From Desulfurellaceae bacterium (lineage in GTDB: Bacteria > Desulfobacterota > Binatia > Bin18), in NCBI GenBank assembly GCA_021296095.1, contig JAGWBB010000074.1, positions 1 to 60,793 on the forward strand: a DNA stretch of 60,793 nt, in the 5' to 3' direction. This document shows, piece after piece, positions 35,732 to 45,116 of this stretch. The translations under genes were made by a program, and so were the position numbers. The notes below the pieces were generated by a model. It saw only the letters and a program-made list of their open reading frames with translations, was not told the origin of the DNA and ran no database searches. Within the stretch, counting starts at the first letter, position 1. Every line of letters starts with the position of its first letter.

Positions 35732-36462
35732 CGGCGGCCCCGCCTACGGCGGCGGCCCTCCCCGTCTCCACTCTGGGGGCTCGCCCACAGCTCTGAGGGA
35801 GCGGTACGGACCTGAATCGGAACCTCCAACTCCCACTCCAGGGGTAGCTGGCCGAGCTGGGCGCGCCAGGCGCAGCGGATTGCCCTGGGCAGACGCCGAT
35901 ACTCCTGGCCATCCCACTCATCGGTCCACTCGTCCTCAGCCCACTCATCGTCGGTCTCAGCCCGCCCCAGATAGGCCCAGTTCAGTTCGTCCACCTCGGG
36001 TAGCAACTGCGTTTCCTGCACCACACCACCCTCAACCCCGTCTATCAAATCGATCGGCAGCACAGGGGCGGCGGTCCGCACCCACAGGCCCACCCGCCCG
36101 TCCTCTTCCCTGAGGAAATAGGTGATTTTGCTCAGTCCGCCGGCCTCGGCTCGCCCGTCTCCGGAGATGAAACTCAGCTCCTGAGATGCGCCGAAAAAAT
36201 ACACAAAGGTTTCGCCCTCGTCCTGCAGGGTGAGCGGATAGGCCGACTTGAGCTGACGGGTCAGCAGCGACAGCGCGGCCCGGGCATGCTGGTTATCGAG
36301 CGCCCGCGCCGTTCCCCGCCGAGTGGATTCGGTCCCGATGTTGAAGGCGGCGTAGACCGCCACGATGATCATGCTGACAATGGTCAGGCTGATCATCAGT
36401 TCCAGCAGGGTAAACCCGCCTGACAAAGGGAATCGTGATCTCATTCCCCATAATACGATCAT
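35728..36462 (-). CDS. gspJ: Type II secretion minor pseudopilin GspJ
   Basis: 244 aa from ATG 36462, preceded by AAAGGGA; an internal ATG at 36444 is the alternative. Prepilin cleavage and methylation site in SGGFTLLELMISLTIVSMIIVAVYAAF. The globular part has ARAALSLLTRQLKSAYPL and an acidic insert DDEWAEDEWTDEWDGQE, ending in an Arg-rich tail GEGRRRRRGRR. The palindrome at 36424-36476 covers the start region. Confidence 0.88.
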   Translation of the reverse strand: MIVLWGMRSRFPLSGGFTLLELMISLTIVSMIIVAVYAAFNIGTESTRRGTARALDNQHARAALSLLTRQLKSAYPLTLQDEGETFVYFFGASQELSFISGDGRAEAGGLSKITYFLREEDGRVGLWVRTAAPVLPIDLIDGVEGGVVQETQLLPEVDELNWAYLGRAETDDEWAEDEWTDEWDGQEYRRLPRAIRCAWRAQLGQLPLEWELEVPIQVRTAPSELWASPQSGDGEGRRRRRGRR

Positions 36463-36476
36463 CACGATTCCCTTTG
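36424..36476. repeat. Perfect 16-bp inverted repeat over the gspJ start
   Basis: CAAAGGGAATCGTGAT (36424-36439) and its exact complement (36461-36476) flank a 21-nt spacer. The right arm, read on the minus strand, supplies the gspJ ribosome site (AAAGGGA) and the first base(s) of the ATG, and the left arm lies just inside the gene. Folding of the mRNA would hide the site. Related half-sites (CCAAAGGGAATCGTCAT at 34353, GGCAAAGGGAACGATGAGG on the minus strand near 37705) suggest a dispersed short motif. Confidence 0.85.
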
Positions 36477-36479
36477 GCC

Positions 36480-36950
36480 TCACGACTCGCGCCCTCCGTC
36501 CAGCCCGACCTCGTCCTCTTCGATGACCGTCCGCAGCGAGCGCAGGATAAAGACCTTGGGTTCGAGGTACTCCTGCCACACAATCCGTACCTCGATTTCT
36601 TTGAGATGCAGAAAATCCGTCGGGCCGTCCTCATCGGCAGGCGGGCGGTCGTCATCAGCGTCGGGATAGATCTCCCGCACCCGGACCTGCCAGCTATAGC
36701 CGCCCGGTAATTCCCCACCGCCCTCGCCGTCTTCAAGGACGTCCAGGGCAAAGGTGCGATCCATCACATTTTGTCCGTACAGCGCAGCCTGGGTTCGGGA
36801 CGAGGCTTTGCTGCCCAGCCGGACGCTGCCGGCGAAGAGTTCCAGAAGGGTGACGAGGCCGACCGCCAATATCATCAGGGCGATCATGATTTCGAGCAGG
36901 GTGAAGCCGGCCGTGTGATGCAGCCTGGCCCCGTGGTGTGGCCTGTCCAT
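36480..36950 (-). CDS. gspI: Type II secretion minor pseudopilin GspI
   Basis: 156 aa from ATG 36950 (MDRPHHGARLHHTAG) with AGAGGA upstream; ATG 36977 is also in frame. Prepilin segment AGFTLLEIMIALMILAVGLVTLLELFAGSVRLG, then a GspI-like domain with YGQNVMDRTFALDVLEDGEGGGELPGGYSWQVRVREI. It nucleates the tip complex with GspJ and GspK. Confidence 0.88.
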   Translation of the reverse strand: MDRPHHGARLHHTAGFTLLEIMIALMILAVGLVTLLELFAGSVRLGSKASSRTQAALYGQNVMDRTFALDVLEDGEGGGELPGGYSWQVRVREIYPDADDDRPPADEDGPTDFLHLKEIEVRIVWQEYLEPKVFILRSLRTVIEEDEVGLDGGRES

Positions 36951-36957
36951 GCCCGTC

Positions 36958-37440
36958 TTAGTCCTCTTCACGTTCATGGCGGATGCTGACCGTACCCAGA
37001 AGCGGATCGAGAGCGACGACAAAGACCAGCTCGGAGCCTCTCTCTCGTCCGTCCCGGGCCTGCTCAATCCGAATTTCTCCTCCGGAATTTGTCCCGTCCG
37101 GATAAAAATGAAACTCCACCTCGTCGTCTTCGCCACGCCACCGGCCAGAAGCCGATAACACACCGTCCCGGGACGCCACCTCGACCACCTTGCCGCCGTG
37201 GCGGTAGGCATTGCTGTTCGGATCCACCACAAAGACCTGGGCCTGGGCGCGCTGGACGGCATACACGCGCATCAGGCTGAGCGCCGAGCGCAGCCGCCAG
37301 GCGGTCTGCTCGGGATCGCCCCGGCCCAGCCACTGGCCGACCATCGGCATCGCCAAGCCGGCGGCCACGGCCATGATGAGCACGACCAGCAGGAGTTCCA
37401 GCAGGCTGAAGCCTGCGGTCTGTTTCCACGTCGGACGCAT
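36958..37440 (-). CDS. gspH: Type II secretion pseudopilin GspH
   Basis: 160 aa. Prepilin site KQTAGFSLLELLLVVLIMAVAAGLAMPMVG and a GspH-type beta-rich domain with LRSALSLMRVYAVQRAQAQVFVVD and HFYPDGTNSGGEIRI. It is seven bases upstream of gspI. The major pseudopilin GspG and the core GspC-F genes are absent from the window. Confidence 0.9.
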   Translation of the reverse strand: MRPTWKQTAGFSLLELLLVVLIMAVAAGLAMPMVGQWLGRGDPEQTAWRLRSALSLMRVYAVQRAQAQVFVVDPNSNAYRHGGKVVEVASRDGVLSASGRWRGEDDEVEFHFYPDGTNSGGEIRIEQARDGRERGSELVFVVALDPLLGTVSIRHEREED

Positions 37441-37471
37441 CGTCTGGACGCTCGGCGCGGCGGGGGCGTGC

Positions 37472-37660
37472 CTACTCGTCTGCCGGGGCGTTTTTCAGGG
37501 CCTGTATTTTGAACACAATGACCAGACAGGCCAAACCGCTGGCCACCAGACAGCGGACCTCGCTGAACGGCGCCGGCGAGGCCAGCAGTTCTTGGCCGCA
37601 CACAAAGATCACTATCGCCATCAGGCCGATCATGACCCGGTCCCAGAGTTTGCGCATCAT
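37472..37660 (-). CDS. Small two-helix membrane protein upstream of gspH
   Basis: 62 aa from ATG 37660 behind GGGAGAGGG. Two predicted transmembrane helices (VMIGLMAIVIFVCGQELLA and RCLVASGLACLVIVFKIQAL) and a short cytosolic tail. No known family recognised. Its position at the head of the gspHIJK unit, 31 bp before gspH, suggests a link to the secretion system. Confidence 0.6.
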   Translation of the reverse strand: MMRKLWDRVMIGLMAIVIFVCGQELLASPAPFSEVRCLVASGLACLVIVFKIQALKNAPADE

Positions 37661-37722
37661 CCCTCTCCCAAAGTCAGCGACGACAGCCTGTTGAAGCAGA
37701 ATGTCCTCATCGTTCCCTTTGC

Positions 37723-38898
37723 CTAGCGGATCGCGTCCATCCGGCGGGTCAGATCTTTGGTAATATTTTTCTGATGCGCCTCCAAGGTCCCACCGCCGAT
37801 CTCCAGCAGCTTGGCGTCGCGCCACAGGCGTTCGACCACATACTCGCTGAAATAGCCGTAGCCGCCCAAGACCTGCATGGCGTTGTCGGCCACCTGCTTG
37901 GCCATAGTGGTGGCGACGAGCTTGACCCCGTCGGAGTCGATCCGCTGGCCCGGGGAGTCGAGGTTCATACGCGCCGCGGTGTGGTAGACATAGGTGCGGG
38001 CGGCCATGTACTGGGCGTAGGAATCGGCAATATAGCGCTGGACTTGCCCAAACGAGTTGATCGGCTCGCCGTAGGCGGTACGTTCGCTGGCGTAGCGAGT
38101 CATGACTTCGACGCACCGTGCGGCGATCCCGGTTGACATGGCCGCGATCGTGACCCGTTCGATTTCCAGGTTACGCATCATGTGCAGCAGGCTCTCGCCC
38201 TCCTGGCCCAGACGGTTCTCAGCCGGCACCGCGCAGTCCTCGAACACCAGCTCGGCGGTCATCGAAGCCCGCATCCCGGTTTTGCCGTGCAGGCGTTGGC
38301 CGAGTGAAAAGCCGGGGAAGTCTTTCTCGACCACAAACGAGCTCAGGCCCTGGTCGGTCTTGGCGTAGACCAGGAAAATATCGCCCAGCGTCGTGTCGTC
38401 CACAGCACCATTGGTGATGAACATCTTGCGGCCGTTCAGGTAGTACATGTCCCCGCGCCTGACCGCCTGAGACTTCATGCCCAGCACGTCGGTGCCGGCC
38501 GACGGCTCGGTCATGCACATGCCGCCCACCCACTCGCCCGACATGACTTTCTCGAGATAGCGACGGCGCTGTGCGTCGTTGGCGTTCCGGCAGAAATTGT
38601 TCACGAACAGCATCGCGTGAGCCAGATAGGCCAGACACAAGCCCGGATCAACCGCCGACAGCTCCTCGTGAACGATGACGGCCGCCACGGCATCCATACC
38701 GGCCCCGCCGTAGCGCTCCGGTACCGAGATACCGAGCAGACCCAGGTTGCCCAGCTGGCGGAACAGGTCGAGGTTGAAGCGTTCCTGCCGGTCCGATTCA
38801 AGCGCCTGGGGTTCGACCTGTTCGCGGGCGAAATCTCTCACTGTTTGGCGCAGCAGGACGTGTTCCTGGCTCGGTTCAAAAAGGCTGTCGGTTCCCAT
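37723..38898 (-). CDS. Acyl-CoA dehydrogenase
   Basis: 391 aa full-length enzyme. Flavin and substrate motifs: GGMCMTEPSAGTDVLGMKSQA, YYLNGRKMFITNGAVDD, GKTGMRASMTAELVFEDCAVP, and the C-terminal QVLGGYGYFSEYVVERLWRDAKLLEIGGGTLEAHQKNI. The catalytic base position of short-chain/isovaleryl-type enzymes reads GGT (E of RDAKLLEIGGGTLE nearby), so branched- or short-chain acyl-CoA substrates are plausible. ATG 38898. The amidohydrolase gene lies 22 bp upstream on the same strand. Confidence 0.9.
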   Translation of the reverse strand: MGTDSLFEPSQEHVLLRQTVRDFAREQVEPQALESDRQERFNLDLFRQLGNLGLLGISVPERYGGAGMDAVAAVIVHEELSAVDPGLCLAYLAHAMLFVNNFCRNANDAQRRRYLEKVMSGEWVGGMCMTEPSAGTDVLGMKSQAVRRGDMYYLNGRKMFITNGAVDDTTLGDIFLVYAKTDQGLSSFVVEKDFPGFSLGQRLHGKTGMRASMTAELVFEDCAVPAENRLGQEGESLLHMMRNLEIERVTIAAMSTGIAARCVEVMTRYASERTAYGEPINSFGQVQRYIADSYAQYMAARTYVYHTAARMNLDSPGQRIDSDGVKLVATTMAKQVADNAMQVLGGYGYFSEYVVERLWRDAKLLEIGGGTLEAHQKNITKDLTRRMDAIR

Positions 38899-38920
38899 AC
38901 CGCGCTCTCCCCGGGCGGCC

Positions 38921-40381
38921 TCAGGCCGGTGCCTGGTCCTGGGTCACACAGGCGCGGACCTGCGACTCAATCGCCGTGCCGGCAAAGAAGTCGGGGTTCA
39001 TGCTCGTCCACAGCCGGACCGGATTGGCAAACACAAAGTCACGAAAATCGTCCTGGCTGAGCACGCCGTCCTCAACCCCTTCGTAGGCCTCGCCCAGTAC
39101 GTCGGTCATGTCCGGCACGTCAAAGTGGCCGATGTCCGAGCCGAAGACCGCGTTGAGTTTCGCCCCAAACGGATTGACCTGACGGTTGAACGCCCAGGCG
39201 TTGACCGGGTCATCCGCCTCACAGCCGAAATAGAAATTCGACACGAACAGGTCCCGAATGTCCTCGGCGCGCTCGATCTGACACCGGGCGAAGTCGTCGA
39301 GCTGCTCGGGTTTGTCGGTCAGCAGCCCCTGACCGATGGACGAGCGCAGTTCACCGACCTTGTCCACCACCCCGGCAGAACCGTAGCGCCGGATCAGGTC
39401 AACGAGGAGTTCATGGTTCAGGTTGGCCGGATTGACCGCCTCCAGCGCCCCGGGATTGCGCTTGCTCCAGTGGCCGATCAGATCGCTGTACAGGCCGCAC
39501 GCCCAGCCGACTCCACCCTCCAGAAACGAGAAACGCAGCCGGGGAAAGCGCCGGGTCACCCCGTTCATGAAGATGGACTTGCACACGGCTTCGCTGGCTG
39601 CGGCAAAGTGGCCGATGTGGTTATACACAAAGTTGGAGATCGAGGTCCGCAGCCCGATGCCCGACGAGGCCGAATGAAAGCTGGGTGGGATACCGAGTTC
39701 CACACACTTGGCCCACACCGGGTCGTAGTCGTGCTCGCTATCCAGCCCCAGAGTATCGTGCCACTGGGCGTAGCGGCTGGCCTCGGGCGTGTGTCTGGCC
39801 ACCGCCGGGACCGGCCGGCGCTGGAGGCTGGCCAGCATGGCCGCCTTGGTGCCGCAGTGCGCGGCCACAAACTCCAGCTCTTCAACCGCCTCCTGGGGCG
39901 TGTGCATGGGAATCACCGCAGCCGGGGTCAGCCGGTCCTCCAGGCCCTTGAACTGCTCGGCCGTATACATATTGAACGCGCGGCAGGCCGCCCGGCGCAC
40001 CTCCTCGTCGCGCAGAAAGGGGGCAAACAGGGCGCCCCCGGTAGGATACATGACCGAAAAGTCCAGCCCCAGCTCGCCCATCCGTTCGTACAACAGCCTG
40101 GGCAGCATGGCCGTGGCCCGGTCACGCGTATTCTTGGTCGGCACCCCCCACCAGGCGGGTTGCAGCATCCGCCGCTCACGGCGCTCCTGGCCGGACATCT
40201 GAGCCCACTTCTTATTGCCAAACTGGTTGGCGACTTTCTGGTAGCGCTCGACAATGCGCTGGCCGCCGACCTGGTGCAGATAATCCATGGCCGCGGGTTC
40301 AAACTCGATCCAGTGACCATCGGAATCGATCACCGGGTGAGATAAACGGGCGTGGATATGTGCGGCTGATGCGTGTGGCAT
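38921..40381 (-). CDS. Amidohydrolase-2 family protein
   Basis: 486 aa from ATG 40381, preceded by GAGGAGGAAA. TIM-barrel metal-dependent hydrolase of the ACMSD/amidohydro_2 group: HPVIDSDGHWIEFEP (metal ligand region), FSVMYPTGG, FHSASSGIG, FLEGGVGWACGLYSDLIGHW, FGSDIGHFDVPDM and the C-terminal NPVRLWTSMNPDFF. Members act as decarboxylases or hydrolases on aromatic or cyclic substrates. Likely one operon with the acyl-CoA dehydrogenase. Confidence 0.85.
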   Translation of the reverse strand: MPHASAAHIHARLSHPVIDSDGHWIEFEPAAMDYLHQVGGQRIVERYQKVANQFGNKKWAQMSGQERRERRMLQPAWWGVPTKNTRDRATAMLPRLLYERMGELGLDFSVMYPTGGALFAPFLRDEEVRRAACRAFNMYTAEQFKGLEDRLTPAAVIPMHTPQEAVEELEFVAAHCGTKAAMLASLQRRPVPAVARHTPEASRYAQWHDTLGLDSEHDYDPVWAKCVELGIPPSFHSASSGIGLRTSISNFVYNHIGHFAAASEAVCKSIFMNGVTRRFPRLRFSFLEGGVGWACGLYSDLIGHWSKRNPGALEAVNPANLNHELLVDLIRRYGSAGVVDKVGELRSSIGQGLLTDKPEQLDDFARCQIERAEDIRDLFVSNFYFGCEADDPVNAWAFNRQVNPFGAKLNAVFGSDIGHFDVPDMTDVLGEAYEGVEDGVLSQDDFRDFVFANPVRLWTSMNPDFFAGTAIESQVRACVTQDQAPA

Positions 40382-40588
40382 GGGTTTCCTCCTCGTGCGC
40401 CGGACAGCTCGGACTTCCAGCCTCACCGATTGCTGCGCACAATGCAACTCCGGTCGGTGCTGGACTGTCCTCGCCTTTCCCCTAAACGCTCGGCGCGGAC
40501 AGGTCAAGATGTGACGGGCGGGAGACGGGCCGGAGGCTGGCGTCGGCGGTGTCGTGGAAGGCAGGTCTGAGGAGCAGGTGAGAGTACC

Positions 40589-41359
40589 TCACGACACCAG
40601 ACAGGCTTGGAGCGGAACAATTGCCAGAGAGTCCGGACCCAGACTGTATCCGGAAATCCGATGCTGCAGTACCGGATAGGACGGTGTCTCGCCCGAACGG
40701 AGTTGCTCCGTTCTCTGGAGAACCTGGCGGACGTATTGCCGAGTCTCCACATAGGGCAGGTATTGACGCTCCTCCAGGATGGTCGGACCCATATTGTAGG
40801 CGGCTAAGGCGGCCGACCGATCAGCAAAACGGGTCAGCATGATTTTGAGATAGGACAGTCCACCGTAGACCAGGACCGGCAGGGAGTGCTCCGAGGGAGA
40901 CAGGCCGACTTCTTCGAGGGCGACCGGTCCGATTTGCAGAGGTCCGCGGCTACCCCGGCTACCCGGTTTCATCGGATCACGGGCGTCACTTTCCTGAATC
41001 AGCAGGGCAACGGCCAAGGTCTCGTCAAGTCCCAACTGACGGGCCAGACAGCGGGTATACTGCTCGAGGGTGAGTCTGCTGTATGACTGGGACTTGCTCT
41101 GTTGCTGAGGGGAATAGTCGGTGGCTGGCAACTGCGGAGTCGCCGCTATCCGTTTGATTTGGCTCGGCTCTCGACTCGGCTCTTGGCTCAACTCTTGGCT
41201 CAACTCTTGGCTCAACTCTTGGCCCGGTTCTTGCGCGGGTGTCAGCGCCGAACTCGTCGGCGGTCGCAGGACGAGGAACCCGACGCTCAGCAGGACGACA
41301 CCAAGGCAGGCATAATGCCACGCCGGATGGGTCAGCGAGGGAGACGGGGCAGCATTCAT
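40589..41359 (-). CDS. Membrane-anchored lytic transglycosylase
   Basis: 256 aa from ATG 41359 (MNAAPSPSLTH). AAGGAG lies 11 bases upstream of it, while a second ATG at 41368 is too close. One N-terminal transmembrane helix (YACLGVVLLSVGFLVLR), a linker of tandem ELSQ units, then an SLT domain: LGLDETLAVALLIQESDARD with the catalytic Glu, GSRGPLQIGPVALEEVG, SYLKIMLTRF and SAALAAYNMGPTILEERQYLPYVETRQYVRQVL. It cleaves peptidoglycan glycan strands. Divergent from putA. Confidence 0.82.
   Translation of the reverse strand: MNAAPSPSLTHPAWHYACLGVVLLSVGFLVLRPPTSSALTPAQEPGQELSQELSQELSQEPSREPSQIKRIAATPQLPATDYSPQQQSKSQSYSRLTLEQYTRCLARQLGLDETLAVALLIQESDARDPMKPGSRGSRGPLQIGPVALEEVGLSPSEHSLPVLVYGGLSYLKIMLTRFADRSAALAAYNMGPTILEERQYLPYVETRQYVRQVLQRTEQLRSGETPSYPVLQHRISGYSLGPDSLAIVPLQACLVS
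41181..41222. repeat. 12-bp tandem repeat coding the ELSQ linker
   Basis: The unit TCTTGGCTCAAC is repeated three times plus a partial fourth copy, coding repeated ELSQ on the minus strand. Degenerate versions continue on both sides as EPGQ, EPSR and EPSQ. Such in-frame repeats can vary in number and change linker length without breaking the gene. Confidence 0.9.
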
Positions 41360-41551
41360 ACGACACATTTCTCCTTGAGACGAAACTTTTCCTGAGTATG
41401 CGCAAATCGGCAAAACTGGAGGAAAGAGACAGGGGTAGCCCGTATCAGTCTTCGGAAGCGATGCAGGACGGGGGCGGGATGTCACCCGAATTGATTCGCC
41501 GGGACAAGTCTCGTAGCATGGGAGACATACGGCGCGCGCGGGAGATCCGGT

Positions 41552-44500
41552 ATGGCGGCATTTCAGTATCCAGGGTCCGCGACTACAGACGCCTCGCTCG
41601 ACCAACTTGCTGAGCGGGCGGTTGCTCTGGCCGCCCGCCTTTTGGCCAATGCCAAACAGCAGCAGAACGACCAGGAACTCGCCCACAGTAGCAAAATTGC
41701 CCGCATGATGGAAGACCCACCGGGCAAAGCCCTGACTCTGGCGCTGGCCGACCAAGCCTTCCGCAGCCGCGCTCCGGCCCGAATTGCCGACCAGCTCAGA
41801 CACCTGATCGAGCAGTATGGGGTGCCACACTACTTCGCCGTGTGGGAACAGGCCGGCCTCTTTCTGGCCGGTCTGATGGCCACCTACATGCCCCAGCTGG
41901 TCGTGCCCCGGGTGGCGGCCAAGCTGCGCAACGAAACACACGGGGTAATTCTTCCGGCCGAGGAACAGGAGCTGCGGGCCTATCTGGATGAGCGCTACCG
42001 GACCGGCACCCGGCTCAACCTCAACCAGCTGGGAGAGGCCATCCTGGGCGAGCGCGAAGCCAACCACCGTCTCCATACCTATCTCTCTCTGTTAGAGCGT
42101 GATGATGTTGAGTATATCTCGGTCAAGATTTCGTCCATCGTCAGCCAGATCAACCTCGTCGCTTTCGAGCAGACCCTGGACGCCATCACACACCGTTTGC
42201 GTGTCTTGTATCGGGCGGCGATGGCTCGTAGCTATCTCACTCCGAGTGGGCAACGGGTCGCCAAATTTATCAACCTGGACATGGAGGAATACCGCGACCT
42301 GCACCTGACGCTGGAAGCCTTTCGGCGGGTGCTGAGCGAAGAAGAGTTTCTACACTATCGGGCGGGTATCGTCCTCCAAGCCTATCTGCCCGACTCGTAT
42401 CCGCTCCAGCAGGAGCTGACCCGCTGGGCTCGGCAGCGGATCGAGCGAGGAGGAGCGCCGATCAAGCTGCGTATTGTCAAGGGCGCCAATCTGGCCATGG
42501 AGCGCATTGAGGCCGGCCAGCGCGGCTGGGAGCAGGCGCCCTATCCCACCAAGCTCGAGGTTGACGCCAACTATAAACGGATGCTGCACTACGGCTGTCG
42601 CCCGGCCCACGCCCGGGCGGTGCGGCTCGGCATTGCCAGTCATAATTTGTTTGACATTGCCTACGGCCTGCTGCTGCGAGACTACTACGGTGTTGCGGAC
42701 GAGGTCGAGTTCGAGATGCTGGAAGGCATGGCCAACCATCAGGCCCGGGCAGTCCAGCAGCACGCCGGCGGGCTCCTGCTCTACGCCCCGGTCGTCAAAC
42801 AGCAGGATTTCCACAGCGCCATCGCCTACCTGGTGCGCCGGCTGGACGAAAACACCACGCCCCACAACTTTCTGCACGACGTGTTTGGGCTCGAACCGGA
42901 CAGTCCCGCCTGGAACAGGCAAAAGGCAGCCTTTATGGACGCCGTCCGCGCCCAGGCGAGTATCCCGTCCGGACCGCGCCGGACCCAGGACCGGACGGCT
43001 GCGGTCCGGCCCCTGCCCCTCGACGCCGCCTTTGTGAATACGCCGGACACCGATTGGTCGCTGCCTCACAACCAGCGCTGGGTCGCGGATATTGTCGTCC
43101 GCTGGAGCCGTCGGACACCCGAACCGATTCCGCTCCAGATCAGCGGCGCGTTCATTGGCGAGGCGTATCCAGGGCAGGGCCGGGACCCGTCCCGCCCGTA
43201 CGCCGTCGCCTACCACTACGCCCAGGCCCGCCATGATCATATTGACCGGGCTCTGGATACCGCCCGACGGGCCCAAGCGGACTGGGCAGCCCGCCCGATT
43301 TCAGAACGCAAGAAGCTGTTGGGTCAATGTGCCGAGGCCTTGGCTCGGGATCGTGGGGAGTTGATCGGGGCGGTCATGCTGGACGGTGGAAAAACCGCCG
43401 CCGAGGCTGACGCCGAGGTCTCCGAGGCGGTCGATTTTGCCAACTACTACGCCCGGTGTCTCGACAGTCTGGAGACCCAGCTGAACGACTGTGCCTACGC
43501 CCCGCTAGGCACCGTCCTGGTCGTACCGCCCTGGAATTTTCCGCTGGCAATTCCCTGCGGTGGCGTCCTGGCCGCCCTGATGGCGGGCAATACGGTCATC
43601 CTGAAGCCCGCCCCGGAAGCCGTCCTGGTCGGCTGGCAGCTGTGTCACAGGCTGTGGGAGGCGGGCATTCCGAAAACCGTTCTACAGTTCCTGCCGACCC
43701 GTGACGACGCGGTCGGCACGGCTCTGGTCAGCGACGCCCGGGTCCAGGCGGTTATCCTGACCGGAGCGTATACGACCGGCCGTCTGTTCCAGGCGTGGAA
43801 ACCGGACATCAGGCTCCTGGCGGAGACCAGCGGCAAAAACAGCCTGATCGTCACCGCCCTGGCCGATAAGGATCAGGCGATCAAGGAGCTGGTTCACTCC
43901 GCCTTCGGCCACGCCGGCCAGAAATGCTCGGCCGTCAGCCTGGCAGTCCTGGAGGCCGAGGTGTACGACGATCCGAGCTTTTTGCGCCAGCTTCGGGATG
44001 CCGCAGCCAGCCTCCAGGTTGGCCCGGTCTGGGACCTAGCGAGCAGGGTCACTCCCCTGATTCGGGAACCGAGCCCCGAGCTGTGGCGAGCCCTGACACG
44101 CCTGGACGACGGGGAATCGTGGCTCCTGGAGCCCAAGCCCGTCACTCCCCAGCTGTGGTCGCCCGGCATCAAGCTGGGCGTTCAACCCGGTTCCTTCTTT
44201 CACACCACCGAGTGTTTCGGACCGGTGCTGGGGCTGACGCGGGCCGACAACCTGGACCACGCCATATCAATCGTCAATACCTCCGAGTTCGGCCTGACCA
44301 GTGGCATCCACAGTCTGGACGACCGCGAAACCGCCCGCTGGCAGGAGCGAATCGAGGTCGGCAACGCCTATATCAACCGCTCAACCACAGGCGCGATTGT
44401 CCGCCGCCAGCCTTTTGGCGGCTGGAAAAAGTCGAGCTTCGGGGGCGGTGCCAAGGCGGGCGGGCCGAACTATGTGCTGAGCTTGGGCCGCTGGAGCCAA

Positions 44501-45110
44501 GCCCGGCTGCCGCGCCGACAGCTCGAACCTCCCCCCGCGCTGGCCGCTGTGCTGGACGACCTGATCGCCCTGGGCCAGACCCACGGCTTGTTGACCGAGC
44601 CCGAGACCGCCGTGTTGCGGGCCAGCGCCGGCAGCTATACCTACGCCTGGCGCGCCCACTTCGCCCAGGCGCACGACCCGAGCCGGGTCCCGGGAGAGCG
44701 CAACACCTTTCGCTACCGACCGCTCACACAGATTGTGTTCCGCATCGAAAAGAACGACCCATGGCGCACCATCGGACAGGTTCTGCTCGCGGCCACTATC
44801 TGTCAGGGACAGGTCACGATCAGTGTTGCGCCACAGGCTCCCAGCCTCGTCCCGCTGACGGCCCTCGGGCTCGAAGGCGCGTCTGTGTCAGCGCCTGGCC
44901 CGGTCCGGGGCAGACCGGCTGCGCGTCCTGGCCCCCGTCTCCCGGCCGGTCCAGGAGGCGGCCAACGCCGCTCACGTCCCGATTGTCGACGAGCCGGTGC
45001 TGGCCAACGGCCGCCTCGAACTGCGCCACTATGTTCGCGAGCAGACGGTGTCTGAGACGACCCACCGATATGGCAATATCCTGCCCCAGCCGAGGGCGGG
45101 AGCAGCCTGA
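41552..45110 (+). CDS. putA: Bifunctional proline dehydrogenase / glutamate-semialdehyde dehydrogenase (PutA), C-terminal frameshift
   Basis: Oxidises proline to glutamate through P5C. Start ATG 41552 after GGGAGA. The proline dehydrogenase barrel spans roughly residues 60-460 (YISVKISSIVSQINL, KFINLDMEEYRDLHLTLEAF, IKLRIVKGANLAMERIEA, SHNLFDIAYG). The aldehyde dehydrogenase domain follows (about 520-980) with catalytic Glu758 in LLAETSGKN and Cys792 in HAGQKCSAVS. The frame stays good to about 44885 (VPLTALGLEG). The expected C-terminus then continues in another frame (LCQRLARSGADRLRVLAPVSRP, VLANGRLELRHYVREQTVSETTHRYGN) to the stop at 45110; left alone, frame 1 ends at 45055 with nonsense. 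Some residues are missing at the break. No DNA-binding domain, so it is not self-regulating. Confidence 0.92.
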
Positions 45111-45116
45111 CCGACC

